21,672 nucleotides of DNA from a virus: positions 1 to 21,672 of IMG/VR virus record IMGVR_UViG_3300025674_000469; one strand, 5' to 3'. The number at the start of each line of letters is the position of its first letter. Position 1 is the first letter of the stretch. Shown here one piece after another: positions 9,633-16,971 of this stretch. Under the pieces are notes generated by a model. That model worked only from the letters and a program-made list of their open reading frames with translations. It made no database searches and was not told where the DNA came from. The translations under genes were made by a program, and so were the position numbers.

Positions 9633-9802
9633 AGTTTTTCCCCTCTTGTCTCTATTTTATACCCTAGCTTTTTGATTTCATCGATCGTTGATTGCTGTAG
9701 GGTTTTAAGCCCAGCGATCCGTGAAAAGCTTTTAGACTTTTCACATACGGGGTAAATTCTATTTACCCCGTAAATGTTTTTTATTTGGACGATTAGTTTC
9801 AT
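9629..9802 (-). CDS. Conserved small phage protein (57 aa)
   Basis: Starts at ATG 9802 and stops at 9629-9631; both ends overlap neighbours as ATGA. The sequence Val-x-Ile-Lys-Asn-x-Tyr-Gly-x-Asn-Arg-Ile-Tyr-Pro-Val-Cys-Glu, followed by a helix with Ile-Ala-Gly-x-Lys-Thr-Leu and Ile-Lys-Lys-Leu-Gly-Tyr-x-Ile, resembles a small hypothetical family that I recall from diverse phages. It probably folds as a strand-loop-two-helix unit. Function unknown. The two flanking overlaps make the frame secure although it is short. Confidence 0.7.
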   Translation of the reverse strand: MKLIVQIKNIYGVNRIYPVCEKSKSFSRIAGLKTLQQSTIDEIKKLGYKIETRGEKL

Positions 9803-10176
9803 AACTGTTTAAATTTATTTTCCTCTTTATAGTACATTTTTACATGACCTAAATCGGCCTCTGTAAAATCGTCCATTGGATCGAAGTCAACAGTTTTTGT
9901 ACCATCATACCAATTCTTTAAATAATAACCATGACACTTACTTTCATCGTCAGCGTCAGTAGTATAAAACTTAAAGCCGTTCTTTTTTATTATTTCTTTT
10001 ATTTCTGATTTATGATCTTTAATAAACTTAAAGAATTTCTTTTGGTCATCTTGACTTAACTTATCATTAAGATGAAACCAATTTCTATTCGTTATGTTAT
10101 CTCTACAATCATAACTCGTAAAGAAATAAACACAATCAACGGTGTTGTGGTCTAGTATTGTTTTTTCTAATTGCAT
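9799..10176 (-). CDS. Hypothetical protein, first gene of the minus operon (125 aa)
   Basis: AAAGGAAAAAA directly precedes the ATG at 10176. The protein is rich in Asp, Lys, Phe and Tyr, with a central charged helix (DKLSQDDQKKFFKFIKDHKSEIKEIIKK), a Cys-His-Gly-Tyr-Tyr-Leu-Lys-Asn-Trp-Tyr-Asp segment and an acidic region (Asp-Phe-Asp-Pro-Met-Asp-Asp). The family is not recognised. Its promoter must lie in the control region 10200-10345, which separates it from the divergently transcribed terminase gene. Confidence 0.7.
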   Translation of the reverse strand: MQLEKTILDHNTVDCVYFFTSYDCRDNITNRNWFHLNDKLSQDDQKKFFKFIKDHKSEIKEIIKKNGFKFYTTDADDESKCHGYYLKNWYDGTKTVDFDPMDDFTEADLGHVKMYYKEENKFKQL

Positions 10177-10199
10177 TTTTTTCCTTTTGTTATTTACAT

Positions 10200-10345
10200 T
10201 TATATTAACAAGTTATAACTTGTAAGGGTTAGGCAAAATGTCGCACCCGATTCGCGAATCGTAGGGATCCTAAAAGTTTGTCAATATGACATATTGTCGC
10301 ACCCCCCTGCGACCTTTTGTCGCACGTGGCCGGCGGGCCCACCCT
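10200..10345. promoter_or_regulatory. Divergent control region with copy B of the duplicated element
   Basis: In order: a perfect 16-bp palindrome ACAAGTTATAACTTGT (10208-10223), ATGTCGCA (10238-10245), a perfect 14-bp palindrome CGATTCGCGAATCG (10248-10261), TTGTCAATATGACA into TATTGTCGCA (10278-10301), the inverted pair TGCGAC/GTCGCA around CTTTT (10308-10324), and the block ending GCGGGCCCACCCT (10325-10345). The minus-strand TATAAC within the first palindrome could be a -10 for the operon starting at 10176. This is dense operator-like DNA. Confidence 0.7.
10278..10345. repeat. Duplicated control element, copy B
   Basis: The two blocks of copy A are repeated here, 23/24 and 20/21 identical, but the spacer is 23 instead of 11 bases and contains an additional TGCGAC/GTCGCA inverted pair. 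Copies A and B are in the same orientation and bracket the five-gene minus operon. Confidence 0.85.
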
Positions 10346-10467
10346 ATACCCAACTTTTAGACATTTACTTGCTAAAAATAGAAAATGGTATTAAGCTATG
10401 GGGGTACCCCTAAAAATTGAAATTTTGGTACAAAACAGAAGCCTAAAAAAATTCTGCAAAAATTTTT
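10346..10467 (+). promoter_or_regulatory. Leader region of the packaging/head operon
   Basis: This 122-base AT-rich stretch precedes TerL and must hold or transmit the late promoter. I see GGGGTACCCC, a perfect 10-bp palindrome (10401-10410), and AAAAATT/AATTTTT arms at 10447-10467 next to the start codon. No consensus promoter and no Shine-Dalgarno sequence are evident. Confidence 0.4.
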
Positions 10468-11934
10468 ATGAAACAAGAACTAATTGATAAGCTACCTCCT
10501 GACGTTAAGAAAGAGTTCATGAAGTATGCTATCAAGCTCTCCGAGAAAAAAACTCAAAGCAAAGTTAAAAACGATTTTCTATCTTTTGTAAAACATGTAT
10601 GGCCTGAATTTATTGAAGGTAAACATCATACAGAAATAGCAGAAAAATTTAATCGTTTAGCAAGTGGTGAGTGCAAACGATTAATTATCAATATGCCCCC
10701 TAGGCATACGAAGTCAGAGTTTGCGTCTTATCTCTTACCCTCTTGGATGGTAGGACGTAAACCTAATTTAAAAATAATTCAAACGACCCACACTACAGAA
10801 CTCGCGATCCGCTTTGGACGTAAAGCTAAAAACTTAATTGATACCCCCGAATACCAATCCGTTTTCAAAACAAGACTACGAGAAGATTCGCAAGCCGCGG
10901 GTAAATGGGAAACAGAACAAGGCGGTGAATATTATGCAGCCGGTGTTGGATCGGCCATAACGGGCCGTGGTGCGGATTTACTTATCATCGATGATCCACA
11001 TTCGGAACAAGATGCACTTAATCAACAAGCTTTAGAGCGAGCTTATGAGTGGTATACATCAGGACCACGACAACGTCTTCAACCTGGTGGATCAATTGTA
11101 GTGGTTATGACAAGATGGAATACAAAAGATCTAACCGGTATGTTAATCAAATCTCAAAAAGAATTAAAATCAGATCAGTGGGAAGTTGTAGAGTTTCCGG
11201 CAATCATGCCATCAGGCGATCCTGTTTGGCCTGGGTATTGGAAGTTAGATGAATTAGAAGCTGTTAAAGCATCACTGTCCGTGGGTAAATGGAATGCACA
11301 ATGGATGCAAGATCCAACGTCAGAAGAAGGATCTATTATTAAACGTGAGTGGTGGAACATTTGGGAAAAAGGTTATATTCCAAAATTAGAACATATCATT
11401 CAAAGTTATGATACGGCTTTTCTTAAAAAAGAAACCGCTGACTATTCTGCGATTACAACGTGGGGCGTCTTTTATCCAAACGAGGACAGCGGACCGGCTC
11501 TTATTCTATTAGATTCACATAAAGAACGATTAGAGTTTCCTGAACTACGTAAAGTTGCTTTCGAGCAATATAAATATTGGAATCCTGATACGGTCATCAT
11601 TGAGGGTAAAGCTTCTGGAATGCCTTTAACATATGAGTTGCGAAAGATGGGGATACCTGTTATAAATTTCACTCCTAGCAAAGGTAATGATAAACATGCT
11701 AGGGTAAACGCCGTTGCCCCACTATTTGAGTCAGGGCAAATTTGGGCGCCTGATCATAAGTTTGCAGAAGAGGTGATTGAAGAATGTGCAGCGTTTCCGT
11801 ATGGAGACAATGACGATTTAGTTGACAGTATGACTCAAGCTGTGATGCGGTTTAGACAGGGAGGTTTTATCACGCATCCAGAAGATGAAAAAAATGAAAA
11901 CAATTTTAGAAAACAGAATCCAGAGTATTATTAA
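10468..11934 (+). CDS. terL: Terminase large subunit (packaging ATPase-nuclease)
   Basis: At 488 residues it is a full-length TerL. The ATPase domain has the phage-type Walker A Met-Pro-Pro-Arg-His-Thr-Lys-Ser (76-83), Walker B Leu-Leu-Ile-Ile-Asp-Asp (171-176) and a coupling-type motif Val-Val-Val-Met-Thr-Arg-Trp (211-217). The nuclease domain (RNase H fold) has Tyr-Asp315-Thr-Ala, Ile-Ile-Glu379-Gly-Lys and Asn-Asp-Asp-Leu-Val-Asp453. It docks on the portal, pumps DNA into the head and cuts the concatemer. No Shine-Dalgarno sequence precedes the ATG. It opens the structural operon; TerS is far away on the other strand. Confidence 0.97.
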   Translation: MKQELIDKLPPDVKKEFMKYAIKLSEKKTQSKVKNDFLSFVKHVWPEFIEGKHHTEIAEKFNRLASGECKRLIINMPPRHTKSEFASYLLPSWMVGRKPNLKIIQTTHTTELAIRFGRKAKNLIDTPEYQSVFKTRLREDSQAAGKWETEQGGEYYAAGVGSAITGRGADLLIIDDPHSEQDALNQQALERAYEWYTSGPRQRLQPGGSIVVVMTRWNTKDLTGMLIKSQKELKSDQWEVVEFPAIMPSGDPVWPGYWKLDELEAVKASLSVGKWNAQWMQDPTSEEGSIIKREWWNIWEKGYIPKLEHIIQSYDTAFLKKETADYSAITTWGVFYPNEDSGPALILLDSHKERLEFPELRKVAFEQYKYWNPDTVIIEGKASGMPLTYELRKMGIPVINFTPSKGNDKHARVNAVAPLFESGQIWAPDHKFAEEVIEECAAFPYGDNDDLVDSMTQAVMRFRQGGFITHPEDEKNENNFRKQNPEYY

Positions 11935-11937
11935 TCT

Positions 11938-12933
11938 ATGCCATTAGCCGCACCCCTTATATTACCCTTTGCAGAATTAGCTGGGATTACCATTGCTGGC
12001 CTAGGTATGGCTGCAGCATCTCAAAAAGTTAGTGATTTTATTTCTGACAATCCTGAAATAAGTATGGAAATTTTAACAACGTTAGTTCCAGGAGGTGTAG
12101 GACTTAATGCATTATTTAAAGATAAAGATGCACCTTCTACAAAAGATATAGTTCTCGGAGAATTAGGTAAAGAAAAAGGTAACTATTCTAGTCCTGACGC
12201 TGAAGGAGCTTATTCTAGCAAAAGAGGAAGAATTATTAAAGCATTAGAAGAAGCGGGAAAAATTAAAAAAGGTCCTGATAAAGATTATGATTCCAGTAAA
12301 AAATATAAAGACTATAAAAAATTTTATGAAAAAGCGGACGGCGGTAGAGTTCCATATCAATCAGGTGGAATTTTAGATGGTGTTAAAAATATTATAGGTG
12401 AAGGATTAGATTTAGGAGCAGGTGCTGGTAAATTTTTATTAGGTGCTGCATCAGGTATACCTGGCGCTGGATTATTATTATCGGGTTTGAGTAAACTAGG
12501 TCAACCTACAATTTCAAATTTAGCACAACAAAACTTTCTAAATACTAGTGGTGCAGAGGTTGATGATCTTGGAAGATTAACAAGTGGTATCATGCAAGGT
12601 TATAATACAAGATTTGATTTATCACCTAGAGCAAGAGCTAGAATATCTGCAATAGAAAAATTAGGTTTAACACCAGAACGAAGAACAAAAATAGATTCAT
12701 TAAATGAATTTATAGCACAACAAGAAGCAGCACAAGCTGCAGCCGCTGCAGCAGCATCTGACTCTCAAAGAGCTAGAGAAGCTTTCTTAAGTATCTCACA
12801 AGGTGAAGGAGGATATTCTGGAAGTAGTGGTCCAACTTCTGCAGGAGCAGGTATGGGTGTTGGTGGTGGATATGCATCTGATTATGGATTTAAAGATGGT
12901 GGTGTTATAACACTTTTCGTGGAGACTAAATAA
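11938..12933 (+). CDS. Putative virion-associated protein with Gly-Gly motifs (331 aa)
   Basis: Follows TerL by 3 bases. A hydrophobic N-terminus (residues 1-27) and a second apolar Gly/Ala/Leu segment (about 155-190) suggest membrane interaction. The sequence has Ala-Asp-Gly-Gly-Arg-Val-Pro-Tyr-Gln-Ser-Gly-Gly near 135, a poly-Ala helix near 260-275, a Gly/Ser-rich region, and a C-terminal Phe-Lys-Asp-Gly-Gly-Val motif. I recall such Asp-Gly-Gly motifs ending structural or internal-virion proteins in uncultured marine phages. It may be an internal head or ejection protein, with no direct proof. Confidence 0.7.
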   Translation: MPLAAPLILPFAELAGITIAGLGMAAASQKVSDFISDNPEISMEILTTLVPGGVGLNALFKDKDAPSTKDIVLGELGKEKGNYSSPDAEGAYSSKRGRIIKALEEAGKIKKGPDKDYDSSKKYKDYKKFYEKADGGRVPYQSGGILDGVKNIIGEGLDLGAGAGKFLLGAASGIPGAGLLLSGLSKLGQPTISNLAQQNFLNTSGAEVDDLGRLTSGIMQGYNTRFDLSPRARARISAIEKLGLTPERRTKIDSLNEFIAQQEAAQAAAAAAASDSQRAREAFLSISQGEGGYSGSSGPTSAGAGMGVGGGYASDYGFKDGGVITLFVETK

Positions 12934-13160
12934 TGAATATTAAATATAACGACGTTATTGGAGCTTTTGTTAATACAGCAAATGATGAACCTGTAACGCA
13001 AGCAGAATTATTAGCATGGGCTGCAGAAAACCCATTACCCATTGATGAACCTAAAAAGTCAAACCCAGCTTTAATGAACGAAGTTATTGAAAGTTTGACA
13101 GTTAAAGAAACACCTGATACTACTGAAGTAGGTGTTGAAACAATTACAGATAAAGGATAA
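12933..13160 (+). CDS. Small acidic hypothetical protein (75 aa)
   Basis: ATG overlaps the stop of the previous gene (TAATG). The protein is acidic, with an N-terminal Ile-Gly-Ala-Phe-Val-Asn segment, a helix with Gln-Ala-Glu-Leu-Leu-Ala-Trp-Ala-Ala-Glu-Asn, and a Thr/Val/Glu-rich tail likely disordered. It sits between a virion-type protein and the portal, so a minor head role is plausible. The family is not recognised. Confidence 0.65.
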   Translation: MNIKYNDVIGAFVNTANDEPVTQAELLAWAAENPLPIDEPKKSNPALMNEVIESLTVKETPDTTEVGVETITDKG

Positions 13161-13168
13161 AATATCTC

Positions 13169-15682
13169 ATGGCTACAATAGATAAATCTTTGCCCAATCA
13201 AAAAACGACTGTAGAGCTTCCAGGAGAAGCGGAGATCGAAGAGGCAGTAAAAGAAAAAGTTGAAGAAGTACAAACCGAAGGCGGACCTGTTGAAATAGAA
13301 ATGACAGAAGAAGGTGGAGCAGAAGTTTCTTTTGATCCAGCTGTTGCATCTGTTGAAGGTGGTCAAGATCATTTTGAAAACCTAGCAGAATTTATAGGTG
13401 ATAATACTTTAGATGAATTAGGTTCAAAGCTTTACGATCAATACACAGAATACAAAGAATCAAGAGGAGACTGGGAACAGTCTTACAGAGAAGGTTTAGA
13501 ATTATTAGGTTTCAAATACGAAAGACGAACAGAGCCTTTTAGAGGTGCATCAGGTGTTAATCACCCTGTTCTTGCAGAAGCAGTCACACAATTTCAAGCA
13601 CAAGCTTATAAAGAATTATTACCAGCAAATGGTCCAGTGAGAGCACAAATTTTAGGAGATGTGAATCCACAAAAACAAGATCAAGCTAATCGAGTTAAAG
13701 ATTTTATGAATTATCAAATCATGGATCAGATGAAAGAATATGAACCAGAGTTTGATCAAATGCTTTTCTATCTTCCCCTGTCCGGCTCTACTTTCAAGAA
13801 AGTTTATTATGACGATCTCTTGGGTAGAGCCGTATCCAAATTTGTACCGGCGGATGATTTAATTGTCCCATACTCGGCTACATCTTTAGATGACACAGAT
13901 GCTATTATTCACGTTGTAAAAATTTCTGAAAACGATTTAAGAAAACAACAGGTTGCAGGATTTTATAGAGATATAGATTTAGGAAAACCACCTGTAACTG
14001 AAAATCAATTAGAAGATAAAAAATTAGAATTAGAAGGTATTTCAAGAGATGGTCAAGAAGATCAATACACACTTTTAGAAATTCACACAGATTTAGATTT
14101 AGAAGGTTATGAAGATGAAGGTGAAGACGGAGAACCAACTGGAATTAAATTACCTTATATTGTAACTATTGCACAATCTAATAATAAAATTTTATCAATC
14201 AGAAGAAACTATCAACCTACTGATCCATTAAAGAAAAAAATTCAATACTTTGTACAATTTAAATTTTTACCAGGTACAGGTTTTTATGGCTTTGGTTTAA
14301 TTCACATGATTGGTGGCTTAACAAGAACAGCAACCGCTGCGTTAAGACAATTACTAGACGCAGGAACGTTAGCTAACCTACCGGCAGGATTTAAGACAAG
14401 AGGATTAAGAATTAGAGACGATGCACAACCCTTACAACCTGGTGAGTTCAGAGATGTCGACGCTCCGGGAGGAAATATTAGAGATCAGTTTATGCCTTTA
14501 CCTTTCAAAGGTCCTGATGCAACTTTATTATCTTTAATGGGTGTTGTGGTTCAAGCAGGTCAACGCTTCGCGTCCATCGCAGATGCACAAGTGGGCGACA
14601 TGAATCAAAACGCGGCTGTCGGTACAACAGTAGCATTATTGGAACGTGGATCGCGGGTAATGTCAGCGATACACAAAAGATTATATGTAGGTCTAAAACA
14701 AGAATTTAAATTATTATCAGAAGTTTTTAAAACTTATTTACCACCCGTTTATCCTTATGATGTACCTGGTGCTTCTAGAGAAATTAAAGTTCAAGACTTT
14801 GATGATAGAATAGATATTTTACCCGTAGCAGATCCAAATATATTCTCTCAAACACAAAGAATATCTATGGCGCAAACACAATTACAATTAGCGCAATCTA
14901 ATCCACAAATACATAATTTGTATCAAGCTTATAGATCTATGTATGATGCATTAGGTGTAAAAAATGTAAATGCAATTTTACCACCGCCTCAAACACCACA
15001 ACCATTAGATCCAAGTTTAGAACATATTCTTGCAATGAGTGGTAAACCCTTTCAAGCGTTTCCAGGACAAGATCACAAAGCACATATTGATGCACACTTA
15101 AACTTTATGAGATTGAATATGGTGCAAAATAATCCAATTGCTATGAATGGATTACAAAAAAATATTTTAGAACACATTAGTTTAATGGCTCAAGAACAAG
15201 TTCAATTAGAATTTGTACAAGAGATACAAGAAATACAACAATTAACTCAACAATTAGGTCCAATGATGCAAAATCCACAAGCGATGATGCAAAATCCTAT
15301 GATGATGCAGTCACAACAACGTATTCAAAAAATTACAAGCGACATTGAATCAAGAAAAGCTAAACTTATTGCAGAAATGACAGAAGATTATGCAAAAGAA
15401 GAAGAAAAAATCATGGGTGAATATGGAGGAGATCCACTATTAAGACTAAAAGGTAGAGAATTAGATCTTCGAGCACAAGAAAACCAAAGAAAAAAAGACG
15501 AAGGTCAAGAACAATTGGATTTAGACAAAATGAAAGCCATGATGAACAAGGAAATACAGGAAGATAAGCTAGAACAGAACGAACAACTAGCAGGTTTAAG
15601 GGCTGGAGTTTCATTAGCGAAGCAACAAATGTCTGATGCTAGTAAAATTCATGATTTTGGTAGAAACTTTCCTAAAAAGTAG
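13169..15682 (+). CDS. Portal protein (837 aa)
   Basis: This large portal-like protein has an acidic, probably disordered N-terminus (1-65), then a core with Arg-Gly-Ala-Ser-Gly-Val-Asn-His-Pro (125-133), Gln-Ala-Gln-Ala-Tyr-Lys-Glu-Leu-Leu-Pro-Ala-Asn-Gly-Pro-Val (143-157), and Leu-Pro-Leu-Ser-Gly-Ser-Thr-Phe-Lys-Lys. This resembles podovirus/P22-type portals of marine phages as I recall them. From about 680 it is Met/Gln-rich and coiled-coil, consistent with the long portal barrel. A ring of twelve forms the head entry pore and TerL dock. Size and location between TerL and capsid genes fit. Confidence 0.85.
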   Translation: MATIDKSLPNQKTTVELPGEAEIEEAVKEKVEEVQTEGGPVEIEMTEEGGAEVSFDPAVASVEGGQDHFENLAEFIGDNTLDELGSKLYDQYTEYKESRGDWEQSYREGLELLGFKYERRTEPFRGASGVNHPVLAEAVTQFQAQAYKELLPANGPVRAQILGDVNPQKQDQANRVKDFMNYQIMDQMKEYEPEFDQMLFYLPLSGSTFKKVYYDDLLGRAVSKFVPADDLIVPYSATSLDDTDAIIHVVKISENDLRKQQVAGFYRDIDLGKPPVTENQLEDKKLELEGISRDGQEDQYTLLEIHTDLDLEGYEDEGEDGEPTGIKLPYIVTIAQSNNKILSIRRNYQPTDPLKKKIQYFVQFKFLPGTGFYGFGLIHMIGGLTRTATAALRQLLDAGTLANLPAGFKTRGLRIRDDAQPLQPGEFRDVDAPGGNIRDQFMPLPFKGPDATLLSLMGVVVQAGQRFASIADAQVGDMNQNAAVGTTVALLERGSRVMSAIHKRLYVGLKQEFKLLSEVFKTYLPPVYPYDVPGASREIKVQDFDDRIDILPVADPNIFSQTQRISMAQTQLQLAQSNPQIHNLYQAYRSMYDALGVKNVNAILPPPQTPQPLDPSLEHILAMSGKPFQAFPGQDHKAHIDAHLNFMRLNMVQNNPIAMNGLQKNILEHISLMAQEQVQLEFVQEIQEIQQLTQQLGPMMQNPQAMMQNPMMMQSQQRIQKITSDIESRKAKLIAEMTEDYAKEEEKIMGEYGGDPLLRLKGRELDLRAQENQRKKDEGQEQLDLDKMKAMMNKEIQEDKLEQNEQLAGLRAGVSLAKQQMSDASKIHDFGRNFPKK

Positions 15683-15710
15683 TTATAATTAAAAAATAAG
15701 GAGACAAAAA

Positions 15711-15911
15711 ATGACTAAAGATTATTTAAGAGGTCAAGGTTATGTTAAAGCACCTAAAATTGAAAAAGAATTAGGTGTTGGCAAGGATGGTTACCAACAA
15801 GGTGGCATTCCTGTTGAAATGACTAACCCGGATGAATCTCAAGTGGTTGATGTTAAAGGTACAAGACGTATGAGACCTGACAAAAAACCAGTTAAAGCAA
15901 CTTGGTATTAG
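15711..15911 (+). CDS. Small head-module protein (66 aa)
   Basis: A strong AAGGAG is 6 bases before the ATG. The protein is basic and Gly/Pro rich, with Leu-Gly-Val-Gly-Lys-Asp-Gly-Tyr-Gln-Gln-Gly-Gly-Ile-Pro, Val-Asp-Val-Lys-Gly-Thr-Arg-Arg-Met-Arg, and a C-terminal Lys-Ala-Thr-Trp-Tyr. I recall short proteins ending similarly after portal genes in marine phage contigs, with no assigned role. It may be a head-completion or minor virion protein. Confidence 0.7.
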   Translation: MTKDYLRGQGYVKAPKIEKELGVGKDGYQQGGIPVEMTNPDESQVVDVKGTRRMRPDKKPVKATWY

Positions 15912-15914
15912 TTT

Positions 15915-16301
15915 ATGTGGCTACAAGCTATTAAGTTAGCCGCGCAAGCTGGTTCAAAAATTTATGCTAACAGACAAAGAGCAAAGATGGCTATGTCTGA
16001 AGCACAATTATTGCATGCTGAAAAACAAGCTCGAGGTGAGGAAGCTTACCAAGGCAAATTGTTAGAAGCTAGACAATCAGACTGGAAGGACGAGGCTGTG
16101 CTCATAATATTGAGTACGCCAGTTGCAGTTCTAGCCTGGGCGGTCGTATCAGACGACCCCACTGCGATGGACAAAGTAAAATTGTTCTTCGAAATGTTTT
16201 CGCAACTTCCTCAATGGTTCACAAACTTGTGGATTTTGGTAGTAGCGAGCATTTATGGTATCAAAGGAACGCAAATATTTAGAAACGGAGGAAAAAAATA
16301 A
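15915..16301 (+). CDS. Holin-like membrane protein (128 aa)
   Basis: An amphipathic, charged N-terminal half (residues 1-58, Ala/Lys/Glu/Gln) is followed by two transmembrane segments at about 61-79 (AVLIILSTPVAVLAWAVV) and 102-116 (FTNLWILVVASIYGI), with a short Asp-Asp-Pro turn and a basic C-terminus. The Trp-Lys-Asp-Glu entry into the first span and the Ile-Tyr-Gly-Ile-Lys exit from the second resemble the GTA-type holin family. If so, it makes the membrane lesion that times lysis. No endolysin is in this window. Confidence 0.65.
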   Translation: MWLQAIKLAAQAGSKIYANRQRAKMAMSEAQLLHAEKQARGEEAYQGKLLEARQSDWKDEAVLIILSTPVAVLAWAVVSDDPTAMDKVKLFFEMFSQLPQWFTNLWILVVASIYGIKGTQIFRNGGKK

Positions 16302-16648
16302 TGGCAAACCCAAGATTTAATAAACAAGTAACAAACCCAAGAGGCCCTGCTAGAGTAAAAAGAGCTGGTGGTGGAATGGGTGGCAGAACTGGAGATATGA
16401 TGTATTCAAGAGGACAAGGTGAAAACATGATATCAAAAAGAATGCCAACTGAACTTATGGACAGAGGCGCTATGAAAAAAGGCGGCAAAGTTAAAAAGAA
16501 AAAACAAGGCTACAAAGATAGAAAAGATGAATCTATTGCTATGAGAATCAAAAAGAAAAGAACGAAGAAGCAATTAAAAGCATCTCGTGATGAGTCTTAT
16601 GGTAAGTTTGGTTCTAAAGCTAAAAAATCTGGCAAAATAAATAAATAA
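16301..16648 (+). CDS. Strongly basic Gly/Lys-rich protein (115 aa)
   Basis: A GGAGG RBS lies ahead of an ATG that overlaps the holin stop. The protein has an Asn-Pro-Arg-rich head, a Gly-Gly-Gly-Met-Gly-Gly turn, and a long Lys-rich second half (Lys-Lys-Gly-Gly-Lys-Val-Lys-Lys-Lys-Lys-Gln). It is the first of five consecutive highly basic proteins. Such proteins may bind packaged DNA or be processed with the capsid. The family is not identified. Confidence 0.7.
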   Translation: MANPRFNKQVTNPRGPARVKRAGGGMGGRTGDMMYSRGQGENMISKRMPTELMDRGAMKKGGKVKKKKQGYKDRKDESIAMRIKKKRTKKQLKASRDESYGKFGSKAKKSGKINK

Positions 16649-16657
16649 GGAATAAAA

Positions 16658-16774
16658 ATGAAACCAGTACCCGCAGGTAAAAAAGGTAAAGGTCTACGTA
16701 AACTTCCTAAACCCGTTAGAAATAAAATGGGCTTTATGAAAAAAGGTGGACGAGTTAAAAAAAGGAAGAAATAA
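16658..16774 (+). CDS. Basic micropeptide (38 aa), conserved in marine phages
   Basis: AAGGA is 5 bases before the ATG, and the TAA at 16772-16774 overlaps the next ATG. More than a third of the residues are Lys or Arg, with a central Leu-Pro-Lys-x-Val-Arg-Asn-Lys-Met-Gly-Phe-Met and a Lys-Lys-Gly-Gly-Arg-Val tail. I recall near-identical micropeptides in the head module of many uncultured marine phages. A DNA-binding or charge-neutralising role is guesswork. Confidence 0.75.
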   Translation: MKPVPAGKKGKGLRKLPKPVRNKMGFMKKGGRVKKRKK

Positions 16775-16971
16775 TGGCTAAACTATGTCCTGCAGGAAAA
16801 GCTGCCGCAAAGAAAAAGTTCAAGGTATACCCTTCAGCTTATGCAAACATTTGGGCATCCAAATATTGCAAAGGTAAAGTAGGTAGAACTAAAAAAGCAA
16901 ACGGTGGTTTTATTGCTAAAGGATGTGGTAAGGTTATGTCTAATAAACGTAAAAAAACAAAAATAGTCTAA
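16774..16971 (+). CDS. Basic two-part protein (65 aa)
   Basis: The N-terminal part, Cys-Pro-Ala-Gly-Lys-Ala-Ala-Ala-Lys-x-Lys-Phe-Lys-Val-Tyr-Pro-Ser-Ala-Tyr-Ala-Asn, matches a short marine-phage motif seen in cyanophage and pelagiphage proteins. The C-terminal part (Lys-Ala-Asn-Gly-Gly ... Lys-Gly-Cys-Gly-Lys-Val-Met-Ser-Asn-Lys-Arg-Lys-Lys-Thr-Lys) resembles another motif I have seen as a separate small protein, so this may be a fusion. Three cysteines lie between and after them. Function unknown; part of the basic cluster. Confidence 0.75.
   Translation: MAKLCPAGKAAAKKKFKVYPSAYANIWASKYCKGKVGRTKKANGGFIAKGCGKVMSNKRKKTKIV

Noticed and set aside
9123-9755. Plus-strand frames at 9123-9332 and 9537-9755
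   Set aside because: They lie antisense to the five-gene minus operon, whose members are joined by consistent overlaps and end in a strong terminator.
12926-13372. Minus-strand 148-codon frame opposite the small acidic gene and portal start
   Set aside because: It is antisense to two well-supported plus-strand genes, Phe/Ser/Cys-rich in the manner of a shadow frame, and lacks an RBS.
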